A stretch of DNA of 64,000 nucleotides, from assembly GCA_027475525.1 (NCBI GenBank), contig JAMWFC010000087.1, forward strand, positions 248,001 through 312,000, written 5' to 3'. The stretch is from Macrolepiota albuminosa (Eukaryota > Basidiomycota > Agaricomycetes > Agaricales > Agaricaceae). The notes under the pieces are model-generated. The model was given only the letters and a program-made list of their open reading frames with translations, did not search any database and was not told where the DNA came from. This document shows, one piece after another, positions 22,911 through 33,740 of this stretch (positions within the stretch are counted from its first letter, which is position 1; each line of letters opens with the position of its first letter). The position numbers and the translations under genes are program-made.

Positions 22911-23994
22911 TGTTGGCCTCTGTTTCTGATTTTTCCCTCTATTTTTGCGTGTAGCCTTACGTGCTGCTGCTGCTGCTGCATTTTTTTCACAATCAGCTCG
23001 GATGCCGTACTCGGCAGCTACTGGCTGCTTGTGACGGTTGAGATAAACTGTCCAGCGGAAGGTGTCACTGGATCCATACTGTCCTTGACAGTCTCTCCAG
23101 AAGTTCAGCAGATGCAATAGCTCAGGCTGACCAAGATTATGGGGATCTTGAAATATCAGACCCTCTGGAAGATACCTTGAATGTATGAATTGCTGATCAT
23201 TGGTCCTCACTGCCTTGTAAGGAGCAGATTCATACCAGTAACCAGACACAATTTCTGACAGAGTGATCAGATGATGAGCAAAGGTGAAGAAAACTAGCAT
23301 TCACTGTAATGAGTATTTAGATAGTTCCGGACAAGCATTTCTAATTCTGCCTGAGTTTGAAATATATTTGATCCTGGATCTGCTGGTAATATTGGGAATC
23401 CATCCCTATTCAGATCAAGGATGAGGTCATGGCATGTAAGGATAGGAGGAGTCAAATCATAGGGTGATTGCATGTTGAACGGCATGTTTCTACCAAGAAG
23501 AGCAGACATGTAATCCATCATCTTCTTGTTGAGGTCACTAACAAGGTCAGGAAAGGAGTCTTGAAAGGTAGGTTGGTTAGCATGGGTCAAGTATGACATA
23601 ATGTCATGACTATAATTGGTGTCAAAATTGTTTAAAAAATGATGGCACCACATACATTCTAATAGTCATGCCTTCATCTGCATACCAACCAACAACAGTC
23701 CAACTCAACATGTCCATCTCTCTAAATCAAAGCACATCTGCATTGTCCACACGCTTCAAACCGTGCTTTCGGGCCTCCCTGGAGAGACAACGATTAGAAA
23801 GCGGAATCAAGCGGATGGATGTACAATGAATAGAGGATGGATGGGGGACAGAAGGAGTACCAACTTGCGCTGAATTTCTGGTGGATTTCCTTTTTCGCTC
23901 CATTCTGCCGCCATCTTCCATAAATAACTTTCCTCCTGCGGTGTGAGTTGATGCATAACATTTTTGACAGCCACATTATATTGTGCAAATGCAT

Positions 23995-24148
23995 CCAATC
24001 CCGAGGCATTGTGATCCTTACCCCTCAACAAGTTCTGGATCTCCTCGTTTATCTCCTTTGCCATTGTCTGCCCAATCCCGAGGCATTGTGATCCTTACCC
24101 CTCAACAAGTTCTGGATCTCCTCGTTTATCTCCTTTGCCATTGTCTGC
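23995..24148. repeat. 77-bp perfect tandem duplication (assembly overlap)
   Basis: Copies are 23995-24071 and 24072-24148, identical. It splits KDZ-unit gene 2; removing one copy restores the frame between the VVQQTMAKEINEE and LRGKDHNASG parts. Confidence 0.92.
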
Positions 24149-24771
24149 TGGACAACATCTCGCAGTGAAGTTTTCAGGAGCACCTTTGGATCTTTATGCT
24201 GGTAATAAGGGCGCCAGCAATTCTTGATATACTGGACAACCTTCTATTCAAGCAAATGATGTCTAGTTCTTTGCAATTTGTTGCTGTACCTACTTTGATT
24301 CTCTCTGCCCACTCTTCCCCTGTCTTTGGCTCTGTCCTCTTAGTGGCCCAGTAGTTGAAGATATCCATTAGGATTTTATCCTTCAAGATAGCAGTCTGAG
24401 CTTGAGGAGTAGTTGAGGAGCGGTAGAGTTCCTTGTATGGTTCAAAGATAGATCTTTCTTCCGCTGTAAATATCAGTTCCACTCGTCTTTTCTTTGGTGA
24501 AAATATTGGTTCAGGCAGTTGCAGGAGGGCAGACATGTTTGTAGACAATATAATTTTCTGCAACCACACAGTTCTCAACTGAAGGATCACATGATAAAAT
24601 ATAGATTTTCCGTTCAGTGTCCATTTGTCTTCGATGGATAGGGTCCGCTGTCTGCTGGTATCTGGCCTGTCCAAATTGGGGCATATTGCTGATATCGATG
24701 AGCGGTCTCATTAAATATCCCATACAATGGCTAGGTCCTGGCCATAGATATTTTGATCATGAACCTGAACT

Positions 24772-24925
24772 CTCTAAAGAAACGCAAGCGACCAAAAACA
24801 ACAGTCATCAGACAAAGGGACCTCATCCTGTTTGCTGAGGAAAGGACACTCTAAAGAAACGCAAGCGACCAAAAACAACAGTCATCAGACAAAGGGACCT
24901 CATCCTGTTTGCTGAGGAAAGGACA
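24772..24925. repeat. 77-bp perfect tandem duplication (assembly overlap)
   Basis: Copies are 24772-24848 and 24849-24925. It lies near the start of the KDZ transposase frame and breaks it. Confidence 0.92.
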
Positions 24926-25015
24926 CAATTCACTCAGAACACACGAGGGTTGCCAGTCCTCATAACACAACGGCTACCACTGGGTCCCGCTCCCATTGTA
25001 ACTGGTGCACCACCT

Positions 25016-25169
25016 GCGGCATTTGCAGATGATGATAACTTTGCACACTTGGACAATAATCCAACGGTAGATGATGTAGATGATACAATGCCGCGGCATT
25101 TGCAGATGATGATAACTTTGCACACTTGGACAATAATCCAACGGTAGATGATGTAGATGATACAATGCC
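25016..25169. repeat. 77-bp perfect tandem duplication (assembly overlap)
   Basis: Copies are 25016-25092 and 25093-25169, identical, in the KDZ transposase N-terminal region. Collapsing it rejoins the frame through VDDVDDTMP. Confidence 0.92.
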
Positions 25170-25568
25170 TGTATCTATAAGGCATGTAAAGGTGATTTGA
25201 ATGTATGCTATTATTGAGAGCGAATTATTCAAGTTCATACATAGACACAGGCAGATTATCTTAACGACTTCATCAACCATGTTCCACAGTTGCTCAATGG
25301 ATTGCTTGGTCATGAATCAATGGATGACGTTACTGATTGCCTTGCTTGTCCTGACCATTACCTCGCATGATGGCAATGCCGTGATTGCGTTGGGTCAAGA
25401 ATATTCTGTCGCGGATGTTTCCGCCGCATGCACGACTCCAACCTGTTTCACTGACCTGAAGTATGGAATGGTAGGTATTTCCAACCAATGAATATGTCAG
25501 ATACTGTAGGGTATTTTTATATCCAACACAATTCATTGCATGCAAACTGTCATCAAGGGAAGGTTAGG

Positions 25569-25722
25569 GTCAGGGCTCTTGAGGACTACGAGCGGAAAAA
25601 GGACATTCAGGAGCAAGAGTTTCTATGACTTGAATATCAACTGGAGTCAGGGCTCTTGAGGACTACGAGCGGAAAAAGGACATTCAGGAGCAAGAGTTTC
25701 TATGACTTGAATATCAACTGGA
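25569..25722. repeat. 77-bp perfect tandem duplication (assembly overlap)
   Basis: Copies are 25569-25645 and 25646-25722, identical, within the KDZ transposase gene. Confidence 0.92.
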
Positions 25723-28629
25723 TGTTGAACTTCTATCAGCGGATAGCGACCCAGGACATCCGGCAGCACATCCATCCATGACTTCAGATTTCCTGAGCAG
25801 ACTTCAGGATGCCAGCCTTGATCAAATCATGGAAGAGGAAGAGCAAGAGGACCCAGAGAATAATGTGCCAATAGAAGATATTCCAGAAGATCGGCCAGCC
25901 ACGAACGGGTTCCGTATGGACAGATATGATTGCTTTGGGAATCCAATACAATGAATTGTTCACACAACTGGAGTACACTACATCACTGTCATTTCATGTG
26001 AGTGTTCTGGGATGGATGTCTTGGTGGAGGATACCATCTGCTCGCAGCTGGTCCCCAGTACATTTGATTGGACACAAACATATTTTACAATGGCTGTGCT
26101 GGACGACTTCTGTCTGACAAATCTAGAGTGCAAAGCATCCGCCTACCAGTACTGGCAGAAAATTGCAAGAATAACTTCCCCGATTGCATCTTCTGGTGAG
26201 GTGGATAACCTTTACCGCGAGCTACAACAAATTTCTCGTTCATGGCAGTGGCTGAAGAAGTTGAAGTGGGCAGGCTTTGGTCATGATGAATCAAGGCATC
26301 CCATGGTGCCAGACTATGGTGAACTTGCAATATTCTGTCCAACTTGTCCTCAACTGGGAGTCAATCTTCCATCCAACTGGGAAGAAGATCCCGTCTGGTG
26401 GAAGTTCAATCGTTCTTTAATGATGAATGGCAACTTCAAGATGGATCACGTCCGACATTCTAATCCTGCTCATGATGTATGACATTCAGAAGGCGGTGGT
26501 ATGATGGCCAGGAGGGATGAGCTCACTCACTATCTCAAGTGTGCAAAGTAATAGCCAACAGTGAGTGACATTTTTTAACTCTACCTGTCCGCCATCTGCT
26601 TATCAATTTAATCCTGTCCATTGGCCGTCTGCTAGACCTCCGTCTGTCCAGGAAGCCGCCTGTGAAAACACATTCAAAGCTATTGAAAAGGCCCTGATGA
26701 TGAACAAGTCATGCGACATTACTGGTATTGTTGCAACGGCATGTACACGGCACGGCTGCTTTGCTCCTAATAGTGTAACAAACTTGACCCGTGGTGAAGG
26801 CCAGGTTTACACAGACTTTTCCATCACATGGGCAGTTAAGACAACCAACATGGATGGGATTCAGCATCTCCTACTGGTATATGACATAGCATGCCAGTGG
26901 TGTGTCAAATTTTCTGAATGGCTTGCCGAGGCCGGAGAAGTCCTGCCAGATAATCTACTCGTGGACTTTGCAATAGGACTTCTTCATGTCCATGGGCATA
27001 AGGAGGATTGTTTTTTCCGCTTTGCCCCGTCCTTCATTCCTGGGGCCGGTCATTTGGCTGGGGAGATAATTGAAAGTCTCTGGTCTACACTAAATGAAGT
27101 CTCACAGATGGCCTGTACGGCTACCTTGGCACATCGGGCAGAAATCCTTGATGATCACATGTGTGACTCAAACTGGAAGAAGCTGCTTGACATGGTTCCA
27201 TTCCTATGTCGAAAGTACAGGACTGCTGTTGAGATGAGAGATGCAGCCGTTCAATATTTCACCGAGCGATCCGTCGGAATATCAACGGATTTACTAACAA
27301 GCTGGGAAGCTGGAATAGCTAAGGCAGAAAGGCTCAGAGAGGAGGGAAACCATAAAGCAATGGATATTCTGAAAGCTCATACAATGACCTTCAATAGTGC
27401 AAGTGAAGACCAAATAGCAGCAGACAGTGGAAACTACTCAACGGATGTTGCAGTGATGGATATTCATTCCTTCTGGATTCAACTTGCCCTTGACATTGAG
27501 GAGCAGCAGTAAGGTGTATTGCTGATGGCCCAAACTATTTCACTAATTGGAAGCTCAGAATTGCAATTCAGGACCAGGTTCGCCGTTTGAATCGGCATGC
27601 AAGCAATGATGATCAGCAAAAGATCGAGGCGGAAAGAGAAATATTAAGGGTTTGACTCAATGTCCTTGCTGCTTCTCAGGACAGGAGCAGGTTCATTGCT
27701 GGTGGAAGGCGGACTGCCCCCCTGGAACCGGATGAAGTTCCCGGAGCCTTTGACGACAATGAAATGGCGGAAGATGGACAACCAGCGGATCCGCTGGTAC
27801 CGCTGGCGGATAACCTTGAACCAACGGATGTAGTTGTTCCAGAAGATTTTGAAATCTCCTTTCCATCTATGATCATGGGTAATGTCTCACCATTAACAAT
27901 GATAGAGCGCAATCTGCGCTTGATTCAAATTGAAAGGCTCCTGCAAGCCCTTTGGGAATTCATTGCAGAGAAATCATTTCTATATTCTCACATCGTCCGG
28001 GTCGCCCCAAGCAAGAATGTGAAAACTCGAGCTCACGCATCTCTTCAAAGAATTCAGGCCTCAATCCTAGTGAAGGCTCGTGCCTATGCACGATGCCGCA
28101 GTGCTCTGCTGTGACTGGGATCGGACCCCAGCATTCAGAGAAAGTATCCAGTTCTACAGAAAGCGGATTTGAATGCAAGCACAGCTATATGAGATCCCAA
28201 CATTCCTGGTTCATCAAGGATCAAGGTATCTTGGATATGGCACTCTAATTCTGATGCAGAAAATGAATCTGCAACTATTTCTGAATGTGAGTCCTCTTGT
28301 TAACATTTCCGTTATCATTACATCCATTCGTGAACATATCTCTTTAGTTAATTGTGTTCATTATCTACATGCTAGAGCACAACACAACAGATGGACAGAG
28401 GAATGTCAGCTTGTCACGAGTGAAATGGAGTGAACAGTTTGGTATTTCTTCAACCAGGCAGATATTTGGTCGAAGCATGGTATGTCAGTGAAGAAAAGAG
28501 GTCTCCAGTCATATGCCCACAAAAAGGTGGCCATGTGGCAAGAATTGGCCTCAATGACAATTGATAAATCTAGGCGGGTGCTTCCTGATTTTATTCCCCC
28601 CCAAACTGCAAGAGATCCGCTGTGAAAAT

Positions 28630-28752
28630 GGTGGATGCAGAGACAGATTGATATGATGGATGCAGAGATAGATTGATGTGATGGATGCAGAGACCAATTG
28701 ATGTGACAGATGCAGAGACGGATTGATGTGACAGATTCAGAGACGGATTGAA
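28630..28752. repeat. Minisatellite, about 25-bp unit
   Basis: Four to five imperfect copies of a GGATGCAGAGA..GATTGATGTGA unit lie directly downstream of the transposase gene. Confidence 0.75.
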
Positions 28753-28898
28753 CTGATGAATGCAGCTTGCTGCCATCAGCAGATGATCAGAACAGATTTG
28801 TGACAGTCACATGCAATGGAATTGTTGAAAATCACTTTTGTTTACAAGGCACAAAAATCTGATACATAGCAGTATCCGCTTCTACAAGCAAGAGTGCA

Positions 28899-31047
28899 AT
28901 GGTGTCTACCTCTGTACCACACAATGTCATGTCCCAAGCTACTGTACTAGAAAATTTGCAAGAGGTTGTTGACTACATTGAGTCACGCCTCATTGCAGCA
29001 CTTTCCATATTTGGCAATCTTGCACCAAGTCTTGAAGCAGAAGAGGCATGGATTATCCAGCATCTAGACAAGGAGTTGGTAAGATAACTTCAAAATGTAT
29101 AAATATATTAGGATCTGACTGTGTGCCATAAAACTTTGTATTGTCATATCTGGGGGCTGCATCACTGAATAATGTGGTCTGCAATGTCCCAGACATTATC
29201 AAAAGCATGAGCCGATTTTTCCCTCTCCAAAATCAGCAAACTTTGCCCACAGAGATCCTGGAGTTTGTTGATGGCTGTCAAGGTCTTATCAGGAATCTGT
29301 ATGGCTGTGATTGGTGGAACCACATTGGCTGAGAGGATGTTCAGGTCTTAAGCAATGAAACGCTGGAGCATTGCCTTCTCGTACATCAGCAAGGCTTCCA
29401 CTCTCTTGAAAGCTTCTTGGCATGCAACCGCCGGCCACCCATGACATTGCCATCCGATGGATTGGTGTCCGTCCCAGCACCAGACGATTTGCTCCGTGTG
29501 TTTGCAGGTAGTGGATCCACCAGGGGCCACCAGCGGACGCTTCTAGCCCTAGACAAGTGGCGGTCACTGGATAAGATGAAACATATGCCAACGGCCAACG
29601 ATATGATCCGCCTGTTTGCTAGCAGCAAGTCCATTGCTGCTTCCGTTGTCAGTTCCATTGCCAGGTCTATGGATCCTGCTCGGACGGGCCAATTGACAGG
29701 CATCGAGTCCCATACCAACAGTATTGATGGTGAGCAGCCTGATCCTCAAGACTGCCTCTCCATGGCCCATCCTACCACTCTCCCTGATGTCAACTCTCTC
29801 CAATGGCCATCCTTGACACATATCGAACCCTTGAATGCACAACATCCATTCCACCACCTCTACAGTCAGAGTAAACCTGGACTGGTGTATGGCCCTACAA
29901 TGGAAAACTCTCACATTGTGGTTCAACTGGCATCCCAACTTCCTTCCGCCCCAGCAGCTCATGTCCGTGGGACATTCAGGGAGCTGGGGGAAACTGACGA
30001 CGACCAGGTGGATATCCCTAATCCATCCATTAGTGACCCTGACTTAGAGGGTATCCCTTCTTTGTTCATTCCTGCGGAAGAGGAGACAGAAGACAAATCT
30101 TTGCCACCTTTGTTCATTTCTGCGGAAGAGGAGACGGAAGACGAATCTTTGCCACCTTTGTTCATTTCTGCGGAAGAGGAGATGGAAGAGGATTCTTTGC
30201 CTCCTTTGTTCATTCCTGCGGAAGAGGAGACCGAAGACAATGATTTGCCTCCTTTGTTTATTCCTGCGGAAGAGGAGACCAAAGACAATGATTTGCCCCC
30301 TTTGTTCATTCCTGCAGAAGAGGAGATGGACGATGATTCTTTGCCACCTTTATTCATTGTTGGTGAAGGAGCAGAAGGACTAACAGCGATGGAGACCATG
30401 GTGGCCGGTGATGGCGGACAAACGGAAGTCCAGAGCAGTGGACGTATGGCGACTAAGGACAAAGAAAACCTTCCGCCACTATTTCTTGTGATGGCAGAAG
30501 AGACAGATGGAGGCATGGCAGCCAATGACAAAGAAAATCTTTCACTGCTTTTTGATGTAACGGCTCTTCAAATCCCGTCTTCCCCCTTCCAACAATCTCC
30601 TTCTCCAACCCTACCTACTGGTAACAATGTCTGGGAGTGGGAGGAATATGAGGCACATATGACTTGATGTGAGGATCAGAGAAGAATTAACGAATTGTAT
30701 CAACAACGTGAGTATAATTTGGCACTGGTAATCATAGTTAATTTATTTCAACAGAACAAGAATTTCGCGCTAGAGCAAAACATGGTCGATGTAGGCCCAT
30801 TGGCCCTTTCAATCAAGCTGGTCGTACTGATGATGTGTCTGTTGATATGTCAGAGTCACCCTCACCATCTTCATCATCAGGCCTGATAGCAAACTATGAA
30901 GACATCACACTTCCCAGACCTCAGGGGCCATATACACCAGACAACTTTGCATTTTTGACAGCAGACTACCTACTTGATGAGGATTTGTTCTATTCAGATG
31001 CATTACATGAATCTAATGAAGAGGAGGAATACACATTGGACGAGTAA
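28899..31047 (+). pseudogene. KDZ-unit gene 4: acidic protein with LPPLF repeats
   Basis: A first exon starts at ATG 28899 (LENLQEVVDYIESRL, coiled-coil-like). An intron near 29083-29130 is followed by a long frame to 30667, then a 46-bp intron and a last exon ending at 31047. Residues encoded by about 30050-30370 form six copies of a 16-residue acidic unit LPPLFI(P/S)AEEE.(E/D)., a 48-bp DNA repeat. Two in-frame TGA codons interrupt it, at 29330-29332 and 30665-30667. Otherwise the coding frame is long and clean, so decay is recent or mild. No domain is recognised. The repeat resembles a short linear motif array that could bind a partner protein; that is inference. It lies between the transposase and the right arm. 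Confidence 0.6.
30052..30372 (+). repeat. 48-bp coding minisatellite, about six units
   Basis: The tandem array inside KDZ-unit gene 4 encodes LPPLF-acidic units. Substitutions are mostly conservative and the frame is kept, so it evolved under coding constraint. Confidence 0.85.
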
Positions 31048-31525
31048 TTTAATCCTTAGTTACTATAATTCTTGGCTTTTCCGTTGGTTATTTTTTGTCA
31101 AGATTAACTGTCCCATTGTGCCGCTGATATTTTTCGTCAAGATTAACCGTCCCGTTGTGCTGCTGAGAAATCTATTATAAATCCATTTGATCCGTTACCT
31201 CCAGTTGTGTACTAGAAGAAACATAAACTGACAATATTCTGCTAGACCACAGGACATTCTGTGGATTATACATAAATATCACTCTAGTATTGTGTACTAG
31301 GCTACAGCACTTTACTACAGACATTTCAATTAGTTTGGACAGGACTCAGGTCCACTAAGATTAACCATCCCATTGTTTTGTTCTGTTATGCCACTCATGA
31401 ACGCAAAAAACAACACACTTTTCAAGGATTACACAAGAGGGACTCGAACTCTCAAATTGGGCAGTAGAAAGAATATAGATGTAAATAACAATTAGTAAAA
31501 CAAAGTTACGTCATGTCTAATGATG

Positions 31526-31608
31526 TGCACTAGTGGGATTCGAACCCGGCTCTTGTGCACAATATGAAATATCAATGTATCAATATTCCATTCAACCATA
31601 GGTCTTTA
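31526..31608 (-). repeat. tRNA-like module
   Basis: On the minus strand: A box TGGTTGAATGG and an exact consensus B box GGTTCGAATCC. The centre is shared with the copies at 19143 and 31868. Confidence 0.7.
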
Positions 31609-31701
31609 CCAAAAATCAGTACAGTTTACATCTAGTGCAAAAATGCAGCAGTATAAAAAGACAACATTATATGTCATTATGGTGGACTAGGGAAGTCTGG
31701 A

Positions 31702-31772
31702 CTAGGGGAGTCGAACCTGCCACTCCACACAATACTGAAAATTGAGTGGGTCAGATCAACTACCACAGGCCA
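31702..31772 (-). repeat. Degenerate tRNA-like module
   Basis: Good B box (GGTTCGACTCC on the minus strand), but the A box region (TGGTAGTTGATC) has decayed. A further B-box-only piece follows at about 31784-31803. Confidence 0.5.
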
Positions 31773-31867
31773 CTGACAGGCAGGTTTGACTCCCGCTAGT
31801 GCACATTATATAATAGCAGCAGGCCACTGACGTCTGCTAGCATGAACACTGTCCTGACTTCTAAGTA

Positions 31868-31947
31868 AGCGCCTGTGGTACAATGGAATATTGATAAATT
31901 GATATTTCATATTGTGCACAAGAGGTGGGTTTGACTCCTGCTAGTGC
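31868..31947 (+). repeat. tRNA-like module at the inner end of the right arm
   Basis: A box TGGTACAATGG and B box GGTTTGACTCC; mirror partner of 19143-19218. Confidence 0.65.
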
Positions 31948-32264
31948 ATATTAGAGCAGCAGGCTGCTGATGTCCGCTAGCATCATTAATGTGATCCGTT
32001 TAAAACTCCAGAGATTTCTGCAGTGGCATGGGTTGGTCATCTTTGTGCATGTGATCATTCCAGATCTCATGACTATGCGCAACTTTGTCCAACCCATATC
32101 CGCTTCAGTAATTTCTAGCATTTTTAACGGATTAACTTGATGATGCTAGTGAGTGATGAACGGATATTTTATTAGGGCTTACAGGCCCTATTAAAATATT
32201 TGTCACTAGCAGGAGTCCAACTCACCTCTCAATATTCCATTGTCACCATTAGACCCCATTAAAG

Positions 32265-32327
32265 TGGAGTAGGGGGAGTAGAACCCACCGATATCAATAA
32301 ACAAATATTCCACTGAACCACTGGGAC
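32265..32327 (-). repeat. tRNA-like module in the right arm
   Basis: Partner of 18600-18678. The A-box side is kept (TGGTTCAGTGG on the minus strand); the centre is shorter than in the left copy. Confidence 0.6.
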
Positions 32328-33019
32328 TGGTTGCACCGCTGACATCAGCTAGCTCACATGCCGACGTCAGCTACCATCCGCTACCGTCCACTGGCATGCC
32401 AGCGGACAGCAGACACTCACGCACCCTCTTCCGCCCTTCTCCCTCTTTCTCCCCAGTGCCATCCTCTCCACTCCCCACACTACCTCACACGCCACCCCCG
32501 TCCACCACATGCACCCCGCTTCCCTCCTCCCCCCTGACCTGACATCTGACATCTGCTACGTCCGCTGGCATACCAGCAGACACCCACGCTCCTCCCCTTC
32601 CCCCTTCCCCCTCTTTCTCCCTACCCCCATCCCTCTTCCGCCACCCCCCTGCTCTTCAGGATGCCACCCCATGCGGTGGACACTCATGCACCCCATTTCC
32701 TTCTCTCCTGCCCTGATGCCGGATGATGCCGGGGGTTGCTGACAGATTCTTATGGATGCTGACGGATACCAGCAGATATCTGGTGGATGCTGACGGATGC
32801 ACGACGGATGCCAGCAGGTCACGACGGCTGCCGACAAACTCCGACGGATGCCAGCTGATGGCTGCTGATGCCAACGCCCCTTTCAAGCCATGAAAACTCT
32901 TTTGAGAGGTATGCCACCCCCTTTCCACCTCAAAAAATCCATATGGGAACCTGCGGAAATGTAAGTGGGCATCCGTTCATTGTGTTATCCAATCTTTGAA
33001 TCTATCCGTTAGTAACGGA

Positions 33020-33099
33020 CCTGTGGTGCAACGGTTAAATGTGTGTTCCATTGCTGGAGGCTTTCCCAAGGCCGGAGGTTCGATTCCCCCCCACAGGCA
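33020..33099 (+). repeat. tRNA-like module with intact acceptor-like stem
   Basis: Begins CCTGTGG and ends CCACAGGCA; A box TGGTGCAACGG and B box GGTTCGATTCC. It differs from the left-arm partner at a few bases only, while the surrounding arm is more diverged. Confidence 0.75.
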
Positions 33100-33740
33100 T
33101 ACGGCAGGCAAGACAATGTTTCTTTTTCTTTGGTCCAACCAGCCCCTGTGGACCTGCATAGGCCTCTGCAGATGTCCGCTGGTGCCCTGCGCAGGCCTGG
33201 GAGGGCCTGCGTAGGTTTGAGTGGGTCGATATAGGTCTGCGTGGATGTCCGCTGGTGGCTTGCATAGGCCTGCGTAGGTCTGCGGGGCCCTTTTGTGGAC
33301 ATATGCTGGTATCGGGGGTGGAAAAAGGAGGGAACGGGAGACGTGCAGCCTTGAGTTATTGCGGGGAGGAATGGAGAGGGGAGGGAAGTGGGAAACCTTG
33401 AGGAGGGCTTATTTATGCCATGAAGTCCGCCAATGGAGGAGGTTTTCACTCGTGTGCTAATGCCTGCCGGTGGCCGCTGATGCACATTGATGTCTGCTAG
33501 TGTCCGCTGGCATCCGCCGGGCCTGTGTGCGCATGTGTGTGCCCACCTTTTATTCGATCCACTGGACCGTGTCATACAGCACATTGTGACACGTCCGCGG
33601 CTCTGTATTCTATGGCACTGTGGGGACTGCTCCACTCCAGTGTAGCAGACTCTGCTAGACACGTATGGTATGGCACAAAGCAAGCTCCTGTACAATGTAT
33701 GACACATACTGTTGTGATGTCTCTATGTGAAAATCTGATT

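Larger units (their letters stand above)
22176..24537 (-). pseudogene. KDZ-unit gene 2: conserved agaricomycete protein of unknown function
   Basis: Minus-strand gene from ATG 24537 (MSALLQLPEP...). Exon 1 ends at 24294 and is followed by a 50-bp intron (24293-24244). The next exon reads VVQYIKNCWRPYY and, once the 77-bp duplication at 23995-24148 is collapsed, LDAFAQYNVAVKNVMHQLTP and MAAEWSEKGNPPEIQRK. Later exons give LSWTVVGWYADEG, then PFNMQSPYDLTPP and the long Ala/Lys/Pro-rich C-terminal part, ending at 22176. In-frame TGA codons at 23729-23727 and at 22605 interrupt it. These sequence blocks recall a protein repeatedly found with large transposons in Boletales and Agaricales, but I know no function for it. 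A 60-bp in-frame minisatellite (20 residues, two diverged copies) lies at about 22776-22910. Confidence 0.65.
24759..28620 (+). pseudogene. KDZ-family transposase, decayed
   Basis: The gene starts at ATG 24759. After collapsing two 77-bp duplications, the N-terminus reads continuously (KKRKRPKTTVIRQRDLILFA). A CxC-type zinc region follows near 25340-25460 (CLACPDHY, WQCRDCVGS, FCRGC...H). Then come ECKASAYQYWQKIARITS and CPTCPQLGVNLP at 26100-26360. The RNase H-like core at 26640-27512 has ACTRHGCF, YDIACQWCVKF, HVHGHKEDCFFRFAP and AGHLAGEIIESLWSTLNEVS. A C-terminal helical region at 27890-28110 has EKSFLYSHIVR. An end block at 28350-28600 has HARAQHNRWTEE. This order is that of Kyakuja-Dileera-Zisupton transposases. 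The copy is dead as read: TGA at 25368, 27653 and 28431 (W or R expected), plus frame changes around 26480-26560 where a conserved block is missing. Confidence 0.9.
31868..33729. repeat. Right inverted arm of the KDZ-containing unit
   Basis: Reverse-complement partner of 17121-19218. It ends at 33729 with CTCTATGTG, the mirror of the left terminus. It carries the partner tRNA-like modules and the same GC-rich block (33180-33520). Immediately outside lies copia gag sequence, while outside the left arm lies copia RNase H on the other strand, so the flanks are from different copies. Confidence 0.8.

Noticed and set aside
29959..30531. 190-residue minus-strand Ser/Gly-rich frame
   Set aside because: Antisense image of the 48-bp LPPLF minisatellite.
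17121..33729. 8-bp target duplication at the KDZ unit ends
   Set aside because: Flanks at the two ends do not match, and they derive from different copia copies or strands. Rearrangement or misassembly is possible.
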